In this document: positions 37,986-48,234 of the stretch, piece after piece
Numbering within the stretch: the stretch's first letter is position 1
Layout: each line of letters starts with the position of its first letter
Source of the DNA: Comamonadaceae bacterium
Lineage (GTDB): Bacteria; Pseudomonadota; Gammaproteobacteria; Burkholderiales; Burkholderiaceae_C
Length of the DNA stretch: 64,000 nt
Reading direction: 5' to 3'
Assembly (NCBI GenBank): GCA_947450765.1
Contig: CANFXC010000006.1
Coordinates: 19,051-83,050, forward strand
Made by a program: the position numbers and the translations under genes
The notes under the pieces: generated by a model
What the model was told of the DNA's origin: nothing
Databases searched by the model: none
The model's input: only the letters and a program-made list of their open reading frames with translations

Positions 37986-39158
37986 GTGGACACCCGTCCC
38001 GCAGCTTCCACGTCTGTCCTTCTGGTTGGAGTTGACTTTGGGCATGCCAATTTTGACGACAAACTTGAAGAACTAGGGCTTCTGGCGCAAACAGCGGGTC
38101 TCGTGCCAGTTGAGCGCATGACCTGTAAACGAAAAGCGCCTGATGCGGCACTTTTCGTGGGCACCGGCAAGGCAGAAGAAATCAAGATGATGGCCCGTGA
38201 ATGCGGTGCCACCGAAATCTTGTTTGACCAGTCCCTCAGCCCGGCGCAGCAGCGCAACCTTGAGCGCACGCTCGACATGCCTGTCAATGACAGGACCTTG
38301 CTGATCCTCGAGATTTTTGCCCAGCGTGCACGCAGCCACGAGGGCAAATTGCAGGTCGAGCTGGCCAAGTTGCAATACTTGTCAACCCGGCTGGTTCGGC
38401 GTTGGTCGCATCTTGAGCGCCAAACCGGCGGTGCAGGTGTGCGCGGTGGCCCTGGCGAAAAGCAAATCGAACTCGACAAGCGCATGATCAGTGAATCGAT
38501 CAAGCGCACCAAAGAGCGTCTGACCAAGGTCAAACGCCAGCGGCAGACGCAGCGCAAGCAGCGGGACCGGCGCAACTCGTTCACCATTTCCTTGGTGGGT
38601 TACACCAACGCCGGCAAAACGACGCTGTTCAATGCGCTCGTCAAAGCCCGCGCCTACACCGCCGACCAGCTGTTTGCCACCTTAGATACCACCACGCGTC
38701 AGCTGTATTTAGGTGACGCAGCACGCTCCGTCTCACTGTCTGATACGGTTGGTTTCATTCGCGATTTGCCACATGGCTTGATCGATGCATTTCAAGCCAC
38801 ACTGCAAGAGGCGGCTGAAGCCGATTTGCTGCTGCATGTGGTCGATGGTGCCAACCCTGACTACCTGGAGCAAATAGAGCAGGTTCAGCGTGTGCTGGCA
38901 GAAATTGGTGCAGACCAAGTGCCGCAGCTCTTGGTTTTCAATAAATTAGATGCTATTGCAAAAGACCGCTGGCCCCTGCAGATGAGTGATGTGTTTGAGG
39001 TGAATGACCCGGTCTCCGAGACCGCCAGACCCCTTGAGCGAGTTTTTGTGAGTGCCAAGACCGGCGAAGGTCTGCCTTTGTTGCGGCAAGTGCTAGCCAA
39101 GCATGCCGGTACCTTGCCCGCAGACGAGAGTCCCCATGCCGATGAGTCTGTTGCCTGA
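37986..39158 (+). CDS. hflX: GTPase HflX
   Basis: Ribosome-associated GTPase that splits stalled or stressed 70S ribosomes. It is 390 aa. The N-terminal domain has FVGTGKAEEIK and a glycine-rich GGAGVRGGPGEKQIELDKR segment. The G domain is from about residue 200, with VGYTNAGKTTLFNAL, DTVGFIRDLPH and FNKLD. The GTG start is 5 bases after hfq. A downstream ATG is not needed by the family alignment I know. Confidence 0.96.
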   Translation: MDTRPAASTSVLLVGVDFGHANFDDKLEELGLLAQTAGLVPVERMTCKRKAPDAALFVGTGKAEEIKMMARECGATEILFDQSLSPAQQRNLERTLDMPVNDRTLLILEIFAQRARSHEGKLQVELAKLQYLSTRLVRRWSHLERQTGGAGVRGGPGEKQIELDKRMISESIKRTKERLTKVKRQRQTQRKQRDRRNSFTISLVGYTNAGKTTLFNALVKARAYTADQLFATLDTTTRQLYLGDAARSVSLSDTVGFIRDLPHGLIDAFQATLQEAAEADLLLHVVDGANPDYLEQIEQVQRVLAEIGADQVPQLLVFNKLDAIAKDRWPLQMSDVFEVNDPVSETARPLERVFVSAKTGEGLPLLRQVLAKHAGTLPADESPHADESVA

Positions 39159-39202
39159 TTAGGCACAATGTCAGAGTTATCCAAAACAAGAGAATTTGCC
39201 CC

Positions 39203-40585
39203 ATGAATCTGATTCCTGTACTGCAGACGGTCACGGCCTTGCCCGCAAGGCTGAAGCAGCGTGCGCTCGGCATGTTCAATCTGAACGATCCACGTTGGGG
39301 TCGTGAAGAAGACAAAGCATCGTCGTCTGACGAATCCAAGCCGGCTGCGGGTCAAGACGAGTCGGTGCCGGTCAATCCACCGCAGCGGCCGAAGCCGCAG
39401 GGCGCTACTCAGGGCCCGCCTGATTTGGACGAGTTGTGGCGCGACTTCAACCGCAAGTTGGGTGGGCTTTTTGGCGGTAAAAAAGGTGGTGCCAGTCGTC
39501 CTCAAGGCGGTGGCGGTGCGGGTGGTCCCGGAGGTTTTCAGCCTGACATGAAAGCCGCAGGTGTCGGCGTTGGACTGATAGGCGCCGTCGCCGTACTGAT
39601 CTGGCTCGGCACAGGATTTTTCATTGTGCAAGAGGGGCAGCAAGCCGTCATCACGCAGTTTGGCAAATACAACTCAACCGTTGGCGCTGGTTTTAACTGG
39701 CGCTTGCCGTACCCGGTTCAACGCCATGAAGTGGTGGTGGTTTCGCAGATCCGCTCTGTTGATGTCGGCCGTGACAGCGTCATCAAGGCGACGGGTCTGC
39801 GTGAGTCGGCCATGTTGACCGAGGACGAAAATATTGTCGAGATCAAGTTCGCTGTTCAATACCGATTGAGCGATGCACGGGCTTTTCTTTTTGAGACGCG
39901 CGATCCCGCCGCCACGGTCGTGCAGGCCGCTGAAACAGCCGTTCGTGAAGTGGTCGGCAAGATGCGCATGGATTCGGCGTTGGCCGAAGAGCGCGACCAG
40001 ATTGGTCCGCGCGTGCGGGTTTTGATGCAATCCATCCTAGACCGTTATAAGGTCGGGGTTGAAGTGGTGGCCATCAACTTGCAGCAAAGCGGTGTGCGTC
40101 CGCCGGAGCAGGTGCAAGCCGCTTTTGACGACGTGCTGAAGGCGGGTCAAGAGCGCGAGCGCGCCAAGAACGAAGCCGAAGCTTATGCCAATGACGTGAT
40201 CCCGCGCGCCGTCGGTTCGGCCTCGCGTTTGAAGGAAGAGTCCGAGGCTTACAAAGCTCGGGTGGTGGCGCAGTCGCAAGGTGACGCGCAGCGTTTTCGT
40301 GCGGTGTTGACTGAATACCAAAAAGCCCCGCAAGTGACCCGCGACCGTATGTACACCGACACCATGCAACAGGTTTACAGCAATGTGACCAAAGTCTTGG
40401 TGGACTCCAAGCAAGGGTCTAATTTGTTGTACTTGCCGCTGGACAAACTCATGCAAGCCACGGTGCAAGGCACCGCGCCTAAAACTGGGGCTGACACATC
40501 GAGTGCCGCCGTGTTGCCGCCGATGAACCCGGCAGCCTCCAGCAGCGCTGAGACTCGCACCCGTGAAACGTCACGTACTCGCTAA
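39203..40585 (+). CDS. hflK: FtsH protease modulator HflK
   Basis: SPFH/band 7 membrane protein that with HflC forms a cage around FtsH. It is 460 aa. A long Pro/Gly-rich cytoplasmic N terminus (about 110 residues) precedes one transmembrane helix (GVGLIGAVAVLIWLGTGFFIV). The SPFH domain follows (EEGQQAVITQFGKYN onwards), with a coiled-coil region rich in Ala, Glu and Arg. hflC follows 3 bases after the stop. Confidence 0.96.
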   Translation: MNLIPVLQTVTALPARLKQRALGMFNLNDPRWGREEDKASSSDESKPAAGQDESVPVNPPQRPKPQGATQGPPDLDELWRDFNRKLGGLFGGKKGGASRPQGGGGAGGPGGFQPDMKAAGVGVGLIGAVAVLIWLGTGFFIVQEGQQAVITQFGKYNSTVGAGFNWRLPYPVQRHEVVVVSQIRSVDVGRDSVIKATGLRESAMLTEDENIVEIKFAVQYRLSDARAFLFETRDPAATVVQAAETAVREVVGKMRMDSALAEERDQIGPRVRVLMQSILDRYKVGVEVVAINLQQSGVRPPEQVQAAFDDVLKAGQERERAKNEAEAYANDVIPRAVGSASRLKEESEAYKARVVAQSQGDAQRFRAVLTEYQKAPQVTRDRMYTDTMQQVYSNVTKVLVDSKQGSNLLYLPLDKLMQATVQGTAPKTGADTSSAAVLPPMNPAASSSAETRTRETSRTR

Positions 40586-40588
40586 GGA

Positions 40589-41491
40589 ATGACCGTGAAT
40601 AGAGTTGGATTTATTGCATCTTCGCTGCTGGTGATTCTGGCTTTGGCCAGCTCCATGTTGTTCGTTGTTGATCAACGGCAGTTTGGCGTGGTCTATGCCT
40701 TGGGTCAAATCAAGGAAGTCATTTTGGAGCCGGGGCTGAACTTCAAACTGCCGCCACCGTTTCAAAACGTCTCTTACATCGACCGGCGTTTGCTGACCCT
40801 GAACAGCACGGATGCAGAACCGATGTTGACGGCCGAAAAGCAGCGCGTGATCATCGACTGGTACGTCAAATGGCGCATCACGCAACCGTCTGAGTACATT
40901 CGCAACGTCGGACTGGATGAGCGCGCAGGCGCGAATCAGCTGAACCGTGTGGTACGCAACGCTTTTCAGGAAGCCATTAACAAGCGGACCGTGAAGGAGC
41001 TGTTGTCGATCCAGCGTGACACCTTGATGGCCGATGTGAAATCTGAAGTGTTGAAGGTTGTGCGCGGCGCTCAGCCTTGGGGCATTGATGTGAACGACGT
41101 GCGGATCACGCGCATCGATTATGTTGAAGCTATCACCGAGTCTGTCTACCGCCGTATGGAGGCTGAGCGCAAGCGGGTCGCCAATGAATTGCGTTCGACG
41201 GGTGCTGCCGAAGGCGAAAAAATCCGTGCTGATGCTGACCGTCAGCGTGAAATCACGATCGCCAACGCTTACCGCGATGCACAAAAAATCAAAGGTGAGG
41301 GCGATGCCCAGGCAACAGGCATTTACAGCGAGTCTTTTGGCCGTGACCCGCAGTTCGCTCAGTTTTATCGCAGCTTGGATGCCTACCGGGCCAGCTTCGA
41401 CAAAAAGAGCGATGTCATGGTGATCGACCCGTCTTCTGATTTTTTCAAGGCCATGCGGAGCCCGGGCACCGGGGCAGCGCCGAAACGGTAA
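40589..41491 (+). CDS. hflC: FtsH protease modulator HflC
   Basis: Partner of HflK, 300 aa. An N-terminal signal anchor (FIASSLLVILALASSMLFVV) precedes an SPFH domain (VDQRQFGVVYALGQIKEVI) and a helical C-terminal region (AERKRVANELRSTGAAEGEKIRADADRQ) typical of HflC. ATG at 40589; a GTG two codons on is equally possible. A terminator-like hairpin lies just after the stop. Confidence 0.96.
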   Translation: MTVNRVGFIASSLLVILALASSMLFVVDQRQFGVVYALGQIKEVILEPGLNFKLPPPFQNVSYIDRRLLTLNSTDAEPMLTAEKQRVIIDWYVKWRITQPSEYIRNVGLDERAGANQLNRVVRNAFQEAINKRTVKELLSIQRDTLMADVKSEVLKVVRGAQPWGIDVNDVRITRIDYVEAITESVYRRMEAERKRVANELRSTGAAEGEKIRADADRQREITIANAYRDAQKIKGEGDAQATGIYSESFGRDPQFAQFYRSLDAYRASFDKKSDVMVIDPSSDFFKAMRSPGTGAAPKR

Positions 41492-41494
41492 GTC

Positions 41495-41522
41495 AAAGCA
41501 CAGTCCTCTAGGGCTGCGCTTT
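41495..41522 (+). terminator. Terminator-like hairpin after hflC
   Basis: A 13-bp imperfect stem with one mismatch and one G-U pair (AAAGCACAGTCCT / AGGGCTGCGCTTT, loop CT) lies 4 bases after the hflC stop. The 3' arm ends in only three T, so it may be a weak terminator or a processing signal ahead of hisZ. Confidence 0.55.
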
Positions 41523-41633
41523 CGATCTGAATGCATGCGTAATTGCTGCTCGCGCAGCTTTTCCAGCATGCTCATCACAAACCGGCACGAAGCACCGGTA
41601 AAATCCTGCTTTTATAGCTCATCTTAAATACGC

Positions 41634-42824
41634 ATGCCCGCTTGGTCGTCCTCATGGCAATTGCCGGATCAAATTGCCGACGTCCTCCCCTCAGAGGCGC
41701 GTCACATTGAAGAACTCCGACGTCTTTTCCTAGACACAGCTCGGCGCTACGGCTACGAGCTGGTCATGCCGCCGCTGCTAGAACACCTCGAGTCTTTGCT
41801 GACCGGAACTGGTGAAGCCCTCGATCTGCAGACCTTCAAGCTGGTCGATCAGCTGTCTGGTCGCACCCTTGGTTTACGCGCCGATACCACCCCGCAAGTA
41901 GCCCGCATCGATGCTCATTTGTTGAACCGCAGCGGCGTGGCGCGACTTTGCTACTGCGGCCCGGTCTTGCACACACGTGCTGAGCGTCCGCACGCCACCC
42001 GCGAACCCTTGCAGTTGGGTGCTGAAATATATGGTCATGCAGGACTAGAGGCCGATCTGGAAATCCAGCTGCTCGCCCTTGAAGGCTTGACTGCTGCCGG
42101 CGTTGGATCGCTGTCGGTCGACATGGCCGACGTCCGCGTTGTCAGCAGCCTATTGGCAGGCGCCAGTATCAGCGCAACAACGTTGGCGCAATTACATGCC
42201 GCTTTGGCTGCAAAAGATGCCAGCGAGTTGGCCAGCTTGCTGGCTTCGCAGCCGAGTATTTCGCAAGCCTCGGCCGAAGGCCTGAAAGCCTTGCTGCAAC
42301 TCTATGGCGACGACAAAGTTTTGGCCGAAGCCGAAAAAGCCTTCAAGGCGGTGCCCGCTGCGGTCGCTGCATTGCAAGACCTGCGCTGGTTGGCTTCGCA
42401 CGTCGCCAATTTTGGCGGTGCTGTCAAAGTCGGTTTCGACTTGGCTGACTTGCGCGGCTACGCCTATTACAGCGGCACGCGCTTTGCCATTTACGGGCAG
42501 GGCGCTGAACTGGCCCGCGGTGGTCGCTATGACGAAGTCGGCGCTATTTTTGGGCGCAGACGTCCGGCAGCAGGCTTCAGTCTTGACTTGAAAGAGCTCG
42601 TCAGTGTGTTGGCGCCACGGCCTTTGCGGGCTGCTGTGTGCGCGCCGTGGGGCGTTGAGGCCACGCTACGTCAAGCCATTGCTGGACTTCGTGCCCGCGG
42701 TGAAACCGTCGTTTGCGTGTTGCCCGGGCACGAGCATGAAATCAATGAATTCGATTGCGACCGCGAACTGGCCCAAGTGGCTGGCAAGTGGGTCGTTCAG
42801 CCGCTGAGCAAGACACTCGTTTGA
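41634..42824 (+). CDS. hisZ: ATP phosphoribosyltransferase regulatory subunit HisZ
   Basis: Catalytically inert histidyl-tRNA-synthetase paralogue that activates the short form of HisG in histidine biosynthesis. It is 396 aa. It keeps a class II core ([55 protein letters not shown] and [13 protein letters not shown] [28 protein letters not shown]) but lacks the tRNA anticodon-binding domain. It is placed between hflC and purA, as in many Burkholderiales. hisG is not in the window. Confidence 0.93.
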   Translation: MPAWSSSWQLPDQIADVLPSEARHIEELRRLFLDTARRYGYELVMPPLLEHLESLLTGTGEALDLQTFKLVDQLSGRTLGLRADTTPQVARIDAHLLNRSGVARLCYCGPVLHTRAERPHATREPLQLGAEIYGHAGLEADLEIQLLALEGLTAAGVGSLSVDMADVRVVSSLLAGASISATTLAQLHAALAAKDASELASLLASQPSISQASAEGLKALLQLYGDDKVLAEAEKAFKAVPAAVAALQDLRWLASHVANFGGAVKVGFDLADLRGYAYYSGTRFAIYGQGAELARGGRYDEVGAIFGRRRPAAGFSLDLKELVSVLAPRPLRAAVCAPWGVEATLRQAIAGLRARGETVVCVLPGHEHEINEFDCDRELAQVAGKWVVQPLSKTLV

Positions 42825-42861
42825 GTCTGATCTGACGCATTCTGCAACTCTTTTTTAGTAA

Positions 42862-44211
<1,350 letters not shown>

Positions 44212-44272
44212 TCGCGAACTGACGCGGACACCTGAGTTATCTTGAAACTGCTCTTTTGATTGGAAGTCCCTC

Positions 44273-44797
44273 ATGTTGACTGAAGACGGCAAACACCTGT
44301 ACGTGAGTTACGACGAGTATCACAATCTGATCGAAAAACTGGCGATCAAGATTCACCAATCGGATTGGCAGTTCGACACCATTTTGTGTCTGGCGCGCGG
44401 CGGCATGCGCCCCGGCGACATCCTGTCGCGCATTTTTGACAAGCCGCTGGCCATCATGTCGACCAGCTCTTACCGTGCTGATTCGGGCACTGTGCAGGGC
44501 AATCTGGACATCGCACGTTTCATCACCACGCCCAAGGGCGAGATCGCTGGCAAGGTCTTGCTGGTCGATGACTTGGCCGACACCGGTCACACGCTGAACG
44601 CGGTGATTCATCAGCTGCGCAACAACTACAAGCCCATCACTGAGCTGCGCAGCGCAGTGATCTGGACCAAAGGCGTGTCGACTTTCCAGCCTGATTACTC
44701 GGTCGAGTCTTTGCCGACCAACCCGTGGATTCATCAACCCTTTGAAGGCTACGACGCCTTGCGTCCATCGCACTTGATGGAGAAGTGGAAAGTCTGA
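44273..44797 (+). CDS. Purine-type phosphoribosyltransferase
   Basis: A 174-aa type I phosphoribosyltransferase. The PRPP-binding motif VLLVDDLADTGHTLNAV is clear, with an upstream ILCLARGGMRPGDILSR loop. It is likely to act on hypoxanthine, guanine or xanthine in purine salvage; the exact base cannot be read from sequence. Adjacency to purA supports a purine role. GGAAGT precedes the ATG. Confidence 0.87.
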   Translation: MLTEDGKHLYVSYDEYHNLIEKLAIKIHQSDWQFDTILCLARGGMRPGDILSRIFDKPLAIMSTSSYRADSGTVQGNLDIARFITTPKGEIAGKVLLVDDLADTGHTLNAVIHQLRNNYKPITELRSAVIWTKGVSTFQPDYSVESLPTNPWIHQPFEGYDALRPSHLMEKWKV

Positions 44798-44844
44798 AAA
44801 GACGCGAAGGGCGCTGAGCTCGTCAAGGTCTGTAACATGCACGC

Positions 44845-46029
44845 ATGCAAGACCTTTCCACTCAGCTGATCCATCATCCCTATCAGGCGCCGGCAGGATT
44901 TGCCAGCGTCAACGTGCCGGTGCACCGCGCCTCCACCGTGATTTTTTCCAGCGTAGCGGCTCTGCGCCAGCGCGACTGGAAACACAAAAACGGCTACACC
45001 TACGGGCTGCACGGCACGCCCACCACCTTCACACTTGAAGAACGCATCGCGACCTTAGAAGGCGGTCGCTTTTGCACACTGGTGCCCAGCGGACTGGCCG
45101 CCGTGGCACTCGTCAACATGGCCTTCTTACAAGCCGGTGACGAGCTGCTGATTCCTGACAACGCCTACGGCCCGAACAAGACGCTGGCAGAGCACGAGAT
45201 GCAGGCCTGGGGCATCAGCCACCGCTATTACGATCCGATGGATCCGGCTGACCTGCAGCAAAAAATCAGTCCTAAAACACGTTTGGTCTGGCTCGAAGCA
45301 CCGGGCTCCATCACCCTTGAATTCCCCGACTTACCGGCGCTGATCGCTGTCATCAAGGCACATGCATCGGCGCATCCGAAAGGCATCGTCAGCGTCCTCG
45401 ACAACACTTGGGGTGCGGGCCTGGCTTTCAGTGCTTTTGAATTGGGTGTCGATGTCTCGGTTCAAGCTTTGACCAAATACCCCAGCGGCGGCGCCGATGT
45501 GTTGATGGGATCGGTCGTCACGCAAGACGAGGCGCTGCACCACCAAGTTCACTTTTGCAACATGCGCGTGGGCTATGGTGTGGCCGGCAACGACGTCGAA
45601 GCGGTGCTGCGCGGCTTGGCCAGCATGACGCTGCGCTACCGGGCGCAGGACGCCTCCACGCGCGCCTTGTCCGTTTGGATGCAAGGGCAAGCCGCCGTCG
45701 CCGAAGTGCGCCACCCGGCCTTGGCCGGCTCCCCTGGCCATGCCGCCTGGCTGCGCGACTGCACGGGTGCTGCCTGTCTGTTCAGCGTCATCTTCAAGCC
45801 CGGCATCAGTCAAGCGCAAATCGACCTGTTTTGCGACAGTCTGCAACTTTTCAAGCTGGGCTACAGCTGGGCTGGTCCGATGAGCCTGTGCGTGCCTTAC
45901 GACATCCAAAGCATGCGCCAGCATGTCTGGCCTTACGCCGGCGGATTGGTGCGTTTTTCAGTTGGGCTAGAGTCTGTTGCCGACCTGCAAGCCGACCTGA
46001 CACAAGCGCTTGCAAAGATCGCTGCGTGA
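44845..46029 (+). CDS. metC: Cystathionine beta-lyase
   Basis: PLP enzyme of the Cys/Met metabolism family, 394 aa, cleaving cystathionine to homocysteine, pyruvate and ammonia. The PLP lysine is in VQALTKYPSGGADVLMGSVV. YTYGLHGTPTTFTLEERIATLEGG and WLEAPGSITLEFPDLPAL (substituting for the usual ESPxNP) fit MetC rather than MetB. The ATG at 44845 is in a short 47-base gap after the phosphoribosyltransferase gene. Confidence 0.92.
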   Translation: MQDLSTQLIHHPYQAPAGFASVNVPVHRASTVIFSSVAALRQRDWKHKNGYTYGLHGTPTTFTLEERIATLEGGRFCTLVPSGLAAVALVNMAFLQAGDELLIPDNAYGPNKTLAEHEMQAWGISHRYYDPMDPADLQQKISPKTRLVWLEAPGSITLEFPDLPALIAVIKAHASAHPKGIVSVLDNTWGAGLAFSAFELGVDVSVQALTKYPSGGADVLMGSVVTQDEALHHQVHFCNMRVGYGVAGNDVEAVLRGLASMTLRYRAQDASTRALSVWMQGQAAVAEVRHPALAGSPGHAAWLRDCTGAACLFSVIFKPGISQAQIDLFCDSLQLFKLGYSWAGPMSLCVPYDIQSMRQHVWPYAGGLVRFSVGLESVADLQADLTQALAKIAA

Positions 46030-46067
46030 TGCAGTACAGTACGGGGTATTCATATTGAAAGCAGTCT

Positions 46068-46274
46068 GTGGCAACACCCAATTATTCCTACGAAAAGCGC
46101 CAAAAAGAACTCGCTAAAAAACGCAAAAAAGAAGACAAGCTGAAGCGCAAAGCTGAAGGTAAGCCTGAGGACGGTGTCGAGGACGGAACTGAAGGCGGTG
46201 CTGACGCTCAAGACGGTGCTGATGGCAGTGTCGAAGGCGCACCAGAAACACCACCGGCAGGCACGCCAAGCTGA
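46068..46274 (+). CDS. Small bipolar-charge protein of unknown function
   Basis: A 68-aa protein with a strongly basic first half (YEKRQKELAKKRKKEDKLKRK) and an acidic, Gly/Asp/Glu-rich second half ending in a Pro-rich tail. The start is a GTG at 46068. Similar short proteins beginning NYSYEKRQKELAKK are common in Burkholderiales and remain unnamed to my knowledge. A very good terminator follows. It is presumably cytoplasmic; the basic segment could bind nucleic acid. Confidence 0.7.
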   Translation: MATPNYSYEKRQKELAKKRKKEDKLKRKAEGKPEDGVEDGTEGGADAQDGADGSVEGAPETPPAGTPS

Positions 46275-46315
46275 ACTGAACGTCAAGGCATTAGTTAAGC
46301 GACGTTAATTCTTCG

Positions 46316-46355
46316 AAAAAAGCTGCAGGGCTTCACAGCCTCTGCAGCTTTTTTT
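46316..46355 (+). terminator. Strong intrinsic terminator
   Basis: A long stem (AAAAAAGCTGCAG pairing with CTGCAGCTTTTTTT, extended inside by GGC/GCC) ends in a run of seven T. It closes the unit ending at the small charged protein. The A-run on the 5' side means it can also serve the minus-strand gene mnmH, which ends at 46399, as a bidirectional terminator. Confidence 0.9.
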
Positions 46356-46398
46356 CGTCCTTCCTTCCGGTCGCTAGCCAGCTAAGTGGATTTGACTT

Positions 46399-47454
46399 TT
46401 AAGACGCCAGCAAGCTGCGGGCCAAGGCTTGCATGGCTGGCACGCTGTGGTCTGTCGGCGAGAGCTGCCGGGCAGAGCCATAGTGCTCAAAGTTACGCTG
46501 CATAGATTGCAGATAAACCGGGTCGTAGTGCTTGGTCAACAGCTCTCGTACCACGCCGGCCACGTCACCACTGCGGGCACGGGCTTGCCAGTCAGCCACC
46601 ACGGCTTTGCCGCGCGCTTCGGTCAGAGCACCTAAGCGGTCGCAGAAAAATTCAATGTCGCGCACAAAGAAATCGTAGTCTTGCAGCAGCAACTTGACGC
46701 GCTCATCTTCGTTCAAATAAAGGTGCAGACAAGGGCTGCTGCGCATGACCGCAATCAGGCTCTCAGGCACCACCACGTTACCAACTTTTTTGCTCTCACT
46801 CTCGATGTACACCGGCTTGGCAGGATCAAAAGCTTGCAGCGCTATCCAGATCCGGGTGTCAAACGCTTTTTGCGTTGGTTGTGCCTGGCCGGGGATCAGC
46901 CCCAGCACCGAGCTGCGGTGATTGGCCAGTGCCTCAAGGTCAAGCACTTGCGCGCCTTGTTCGGCCAGCGCTTGCAAAAATCGGGTCTTGCCCGAACCCG
47001 TGGTGCCGCACACCACCTCGTAGTGAAAGCGTGCCGACAACTGCGGCAAGTCCGCCACCAGTGCCGCCCGAAAGGCCTTGTAGCCGCCTTCGACCAAACT
47101 CACCTTGAAGCCAATCTGGTCGAGGATCAGCGCCAGCGAGCCGCTGCGTTTGCCGCCGCGCCAGCAATACACCAGCGGCTGCCATTCTTTCGGCTTGTCG
47201 AGCAGTTCACGTTCAATGTGCCCGGCGATATTGCGCGCCACCATGGCCGCGCCTTGCTTCTTCGCTTCAAAGGCGTTGATCTGCTTGTACTGCGTGCCAA
47301 CGATCTTGCGTTCGGCGTCATTCAGGCTGGGCCAGTTGACGGCACCGGGCAGATGGTCTTCGGCGTACTCGCCCTCGCTGCGGGCATCGATGACGGCGGA
47401 AAAACCGTTTAGCCGGGTCAGGACTTGGTCGGCTGAGATCAGTTGCACGCTCAC
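46399..47454 (-). CDS. mnmH: tRNA 2-selenouridine synthase
   Basis: Replaces sulfur with selenium at the wobble 2-thiouridine of tRNA-Lys, Glu and Gln; it also geranylates as an intermediate step. It is 351 aa. The N-terminal rhodanese domain has its active cysteine in VYCWRGGKRSGS. The C-terminal P-loop domain has VCGTTGSGKTRFL. The GTG start at 47454 overlaps the tesA stop (GTGA), so the two are coupled. It needs selenophosphate; selD is not in this window. Confidence 0.94.
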   Translation of the reverse strand: MSVQLISADQVLTRLNGFSAVIDARSEGEYAEDHLPGAVNWPSLNDAERKIVGTQYKQINAFEAKKQGAAMVARNIAGHIERELLDKPKEWQPLVYCWRGGKRSGSLALILDQIGFKVSLVEGGYKAFRAALVADLPQLSARFHYEVVCGTTGSGKTRFLQALAEQGAQVLDLEALANHRSSVLGLIPGQAQPTQKAFDTRIWIALQAFDPAKPVYIESESKKVGNVVVPESLIAVMRSSPCLHLYLNEDERVKLLLQDYDFFVRDIEFFCDRLGALTEARGKAVVADWQARARSGDVAGVVRELLTKHYDPVYLQSMQRNFEHYGSARQLSPTDHSVPAMQALARSLLAS

Positions 47455-48122
47455 TTGAAAAGCTTCCTAAGTTCAGGCCAAACGTTGGCCAGCATGATCG
47501 GGTGCGCGGTTTCATTGGGGTGAATCCGGTCGCGCTGAAAAAGTGGGCTGGGGTCGGGGATGTCCGCCACGTTGGTGAGTAAGAAGGGCACCAGTCCTGC
47601 TTTGGTGGTCTTGGCGACTTGGGGGAACAGGCCCGCAAAAGTCTCGCTGTAAGCGGCGCCGTAATTGGGCGGCACCTGCATGCCGACCAGCAACACGCGG
47701 GCTTTGGCTTTTTGCGCAGCACGCGTCATGGCCAGTAAGTTCTGTTGGGTTGCATCCAGCGCTAAGCCGCGCAGTGCGTCGTTGGCGCCCAGCTCGATGA
47801 TCACGATGCTTGGTTTGTGCTGGCGCAGCAGTGCCGCAAAACGCGCGCGACCACCGGACGTGGTGTCGCCGCTGATGCTGGCGTTGATGACGGTCACTGC
47901 GGGCTTTTCAGTCCGCAGCTTGTCTTCCAGCAGGGCGACCCAGCCACTGCCGCGCTTGAGTCCGTATTCAGCGCTCAAGGAGTCACCGACCACCAGCACG
48001 GTCTCAGCGCCGCTGCGGGCCGCTGCGTTTGCATTGGCTGCGGGCTGCGCCTGACCCAGCAAAGGCACGGTGAGCAAGACCAGTAAGCCAAGTGAGACTA
48101 GAGCGTCACGTGCCCACTGCAT
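47451..48122 (-). CDS. tesA: Periplasmic SGNH esterase/thioesterase TesA-like
   Basis: GDSL-type multifunctional esterase, 223 aa, with a signal peptide (VSLGLLVLLTVPLLGQAQ). SGNH blocks are visible: VVGDSLSAEYGL (Ser), NASISGDTTSGG (Gly), LGANDALRGL (Asn) and DRIHPNETAH (Asp-His). The ATG at 48122 is chosen for the signal peptide. It diverges from the YbbA-type ATPase gene, the same head-to-head pair as tesA-ybbA in E. coli. It overlaps mnmH downstream. Confidence 0.92.
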   Translation of the reverse strand: MQWARDALVSLGLLVLLTVPLLGQAQPAANANAAARSGAETVLVVGDSLSAEYGLKRGSGWVALLEDKLRTEKPAVTVINASISGDTTSGGRARFAALLRQHKPSIVIIELGANDALRGLALDATQQNLLAMTRAAQKAKARVLLVGMQVPPNYGAAYSETFAGLFPQVAKTTKAGLVPFLLTNVADIPDPSPLFQRDRIHPNETAHPIMLANVWPELRKLFK

Positions 48123-48234
48123 TCCGCACGGTTGCAAAGGCTTTGCTGCGGCAATCGTGGCTGAAGAGCCTCGCTTGTTAAAGTCGCTAAGTGCGCGAAG
48201 ATTGTTGAGCGTTGTGTTTATTGAAAAGGCTGTC

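Noticed and set aside
41634..42824. Second histidyl-tRNA synthetase
   Set aside because: It lacks the anticodon-binding domain and a full set of histidine-binding residues, and it has HisZ length and context next to purA.
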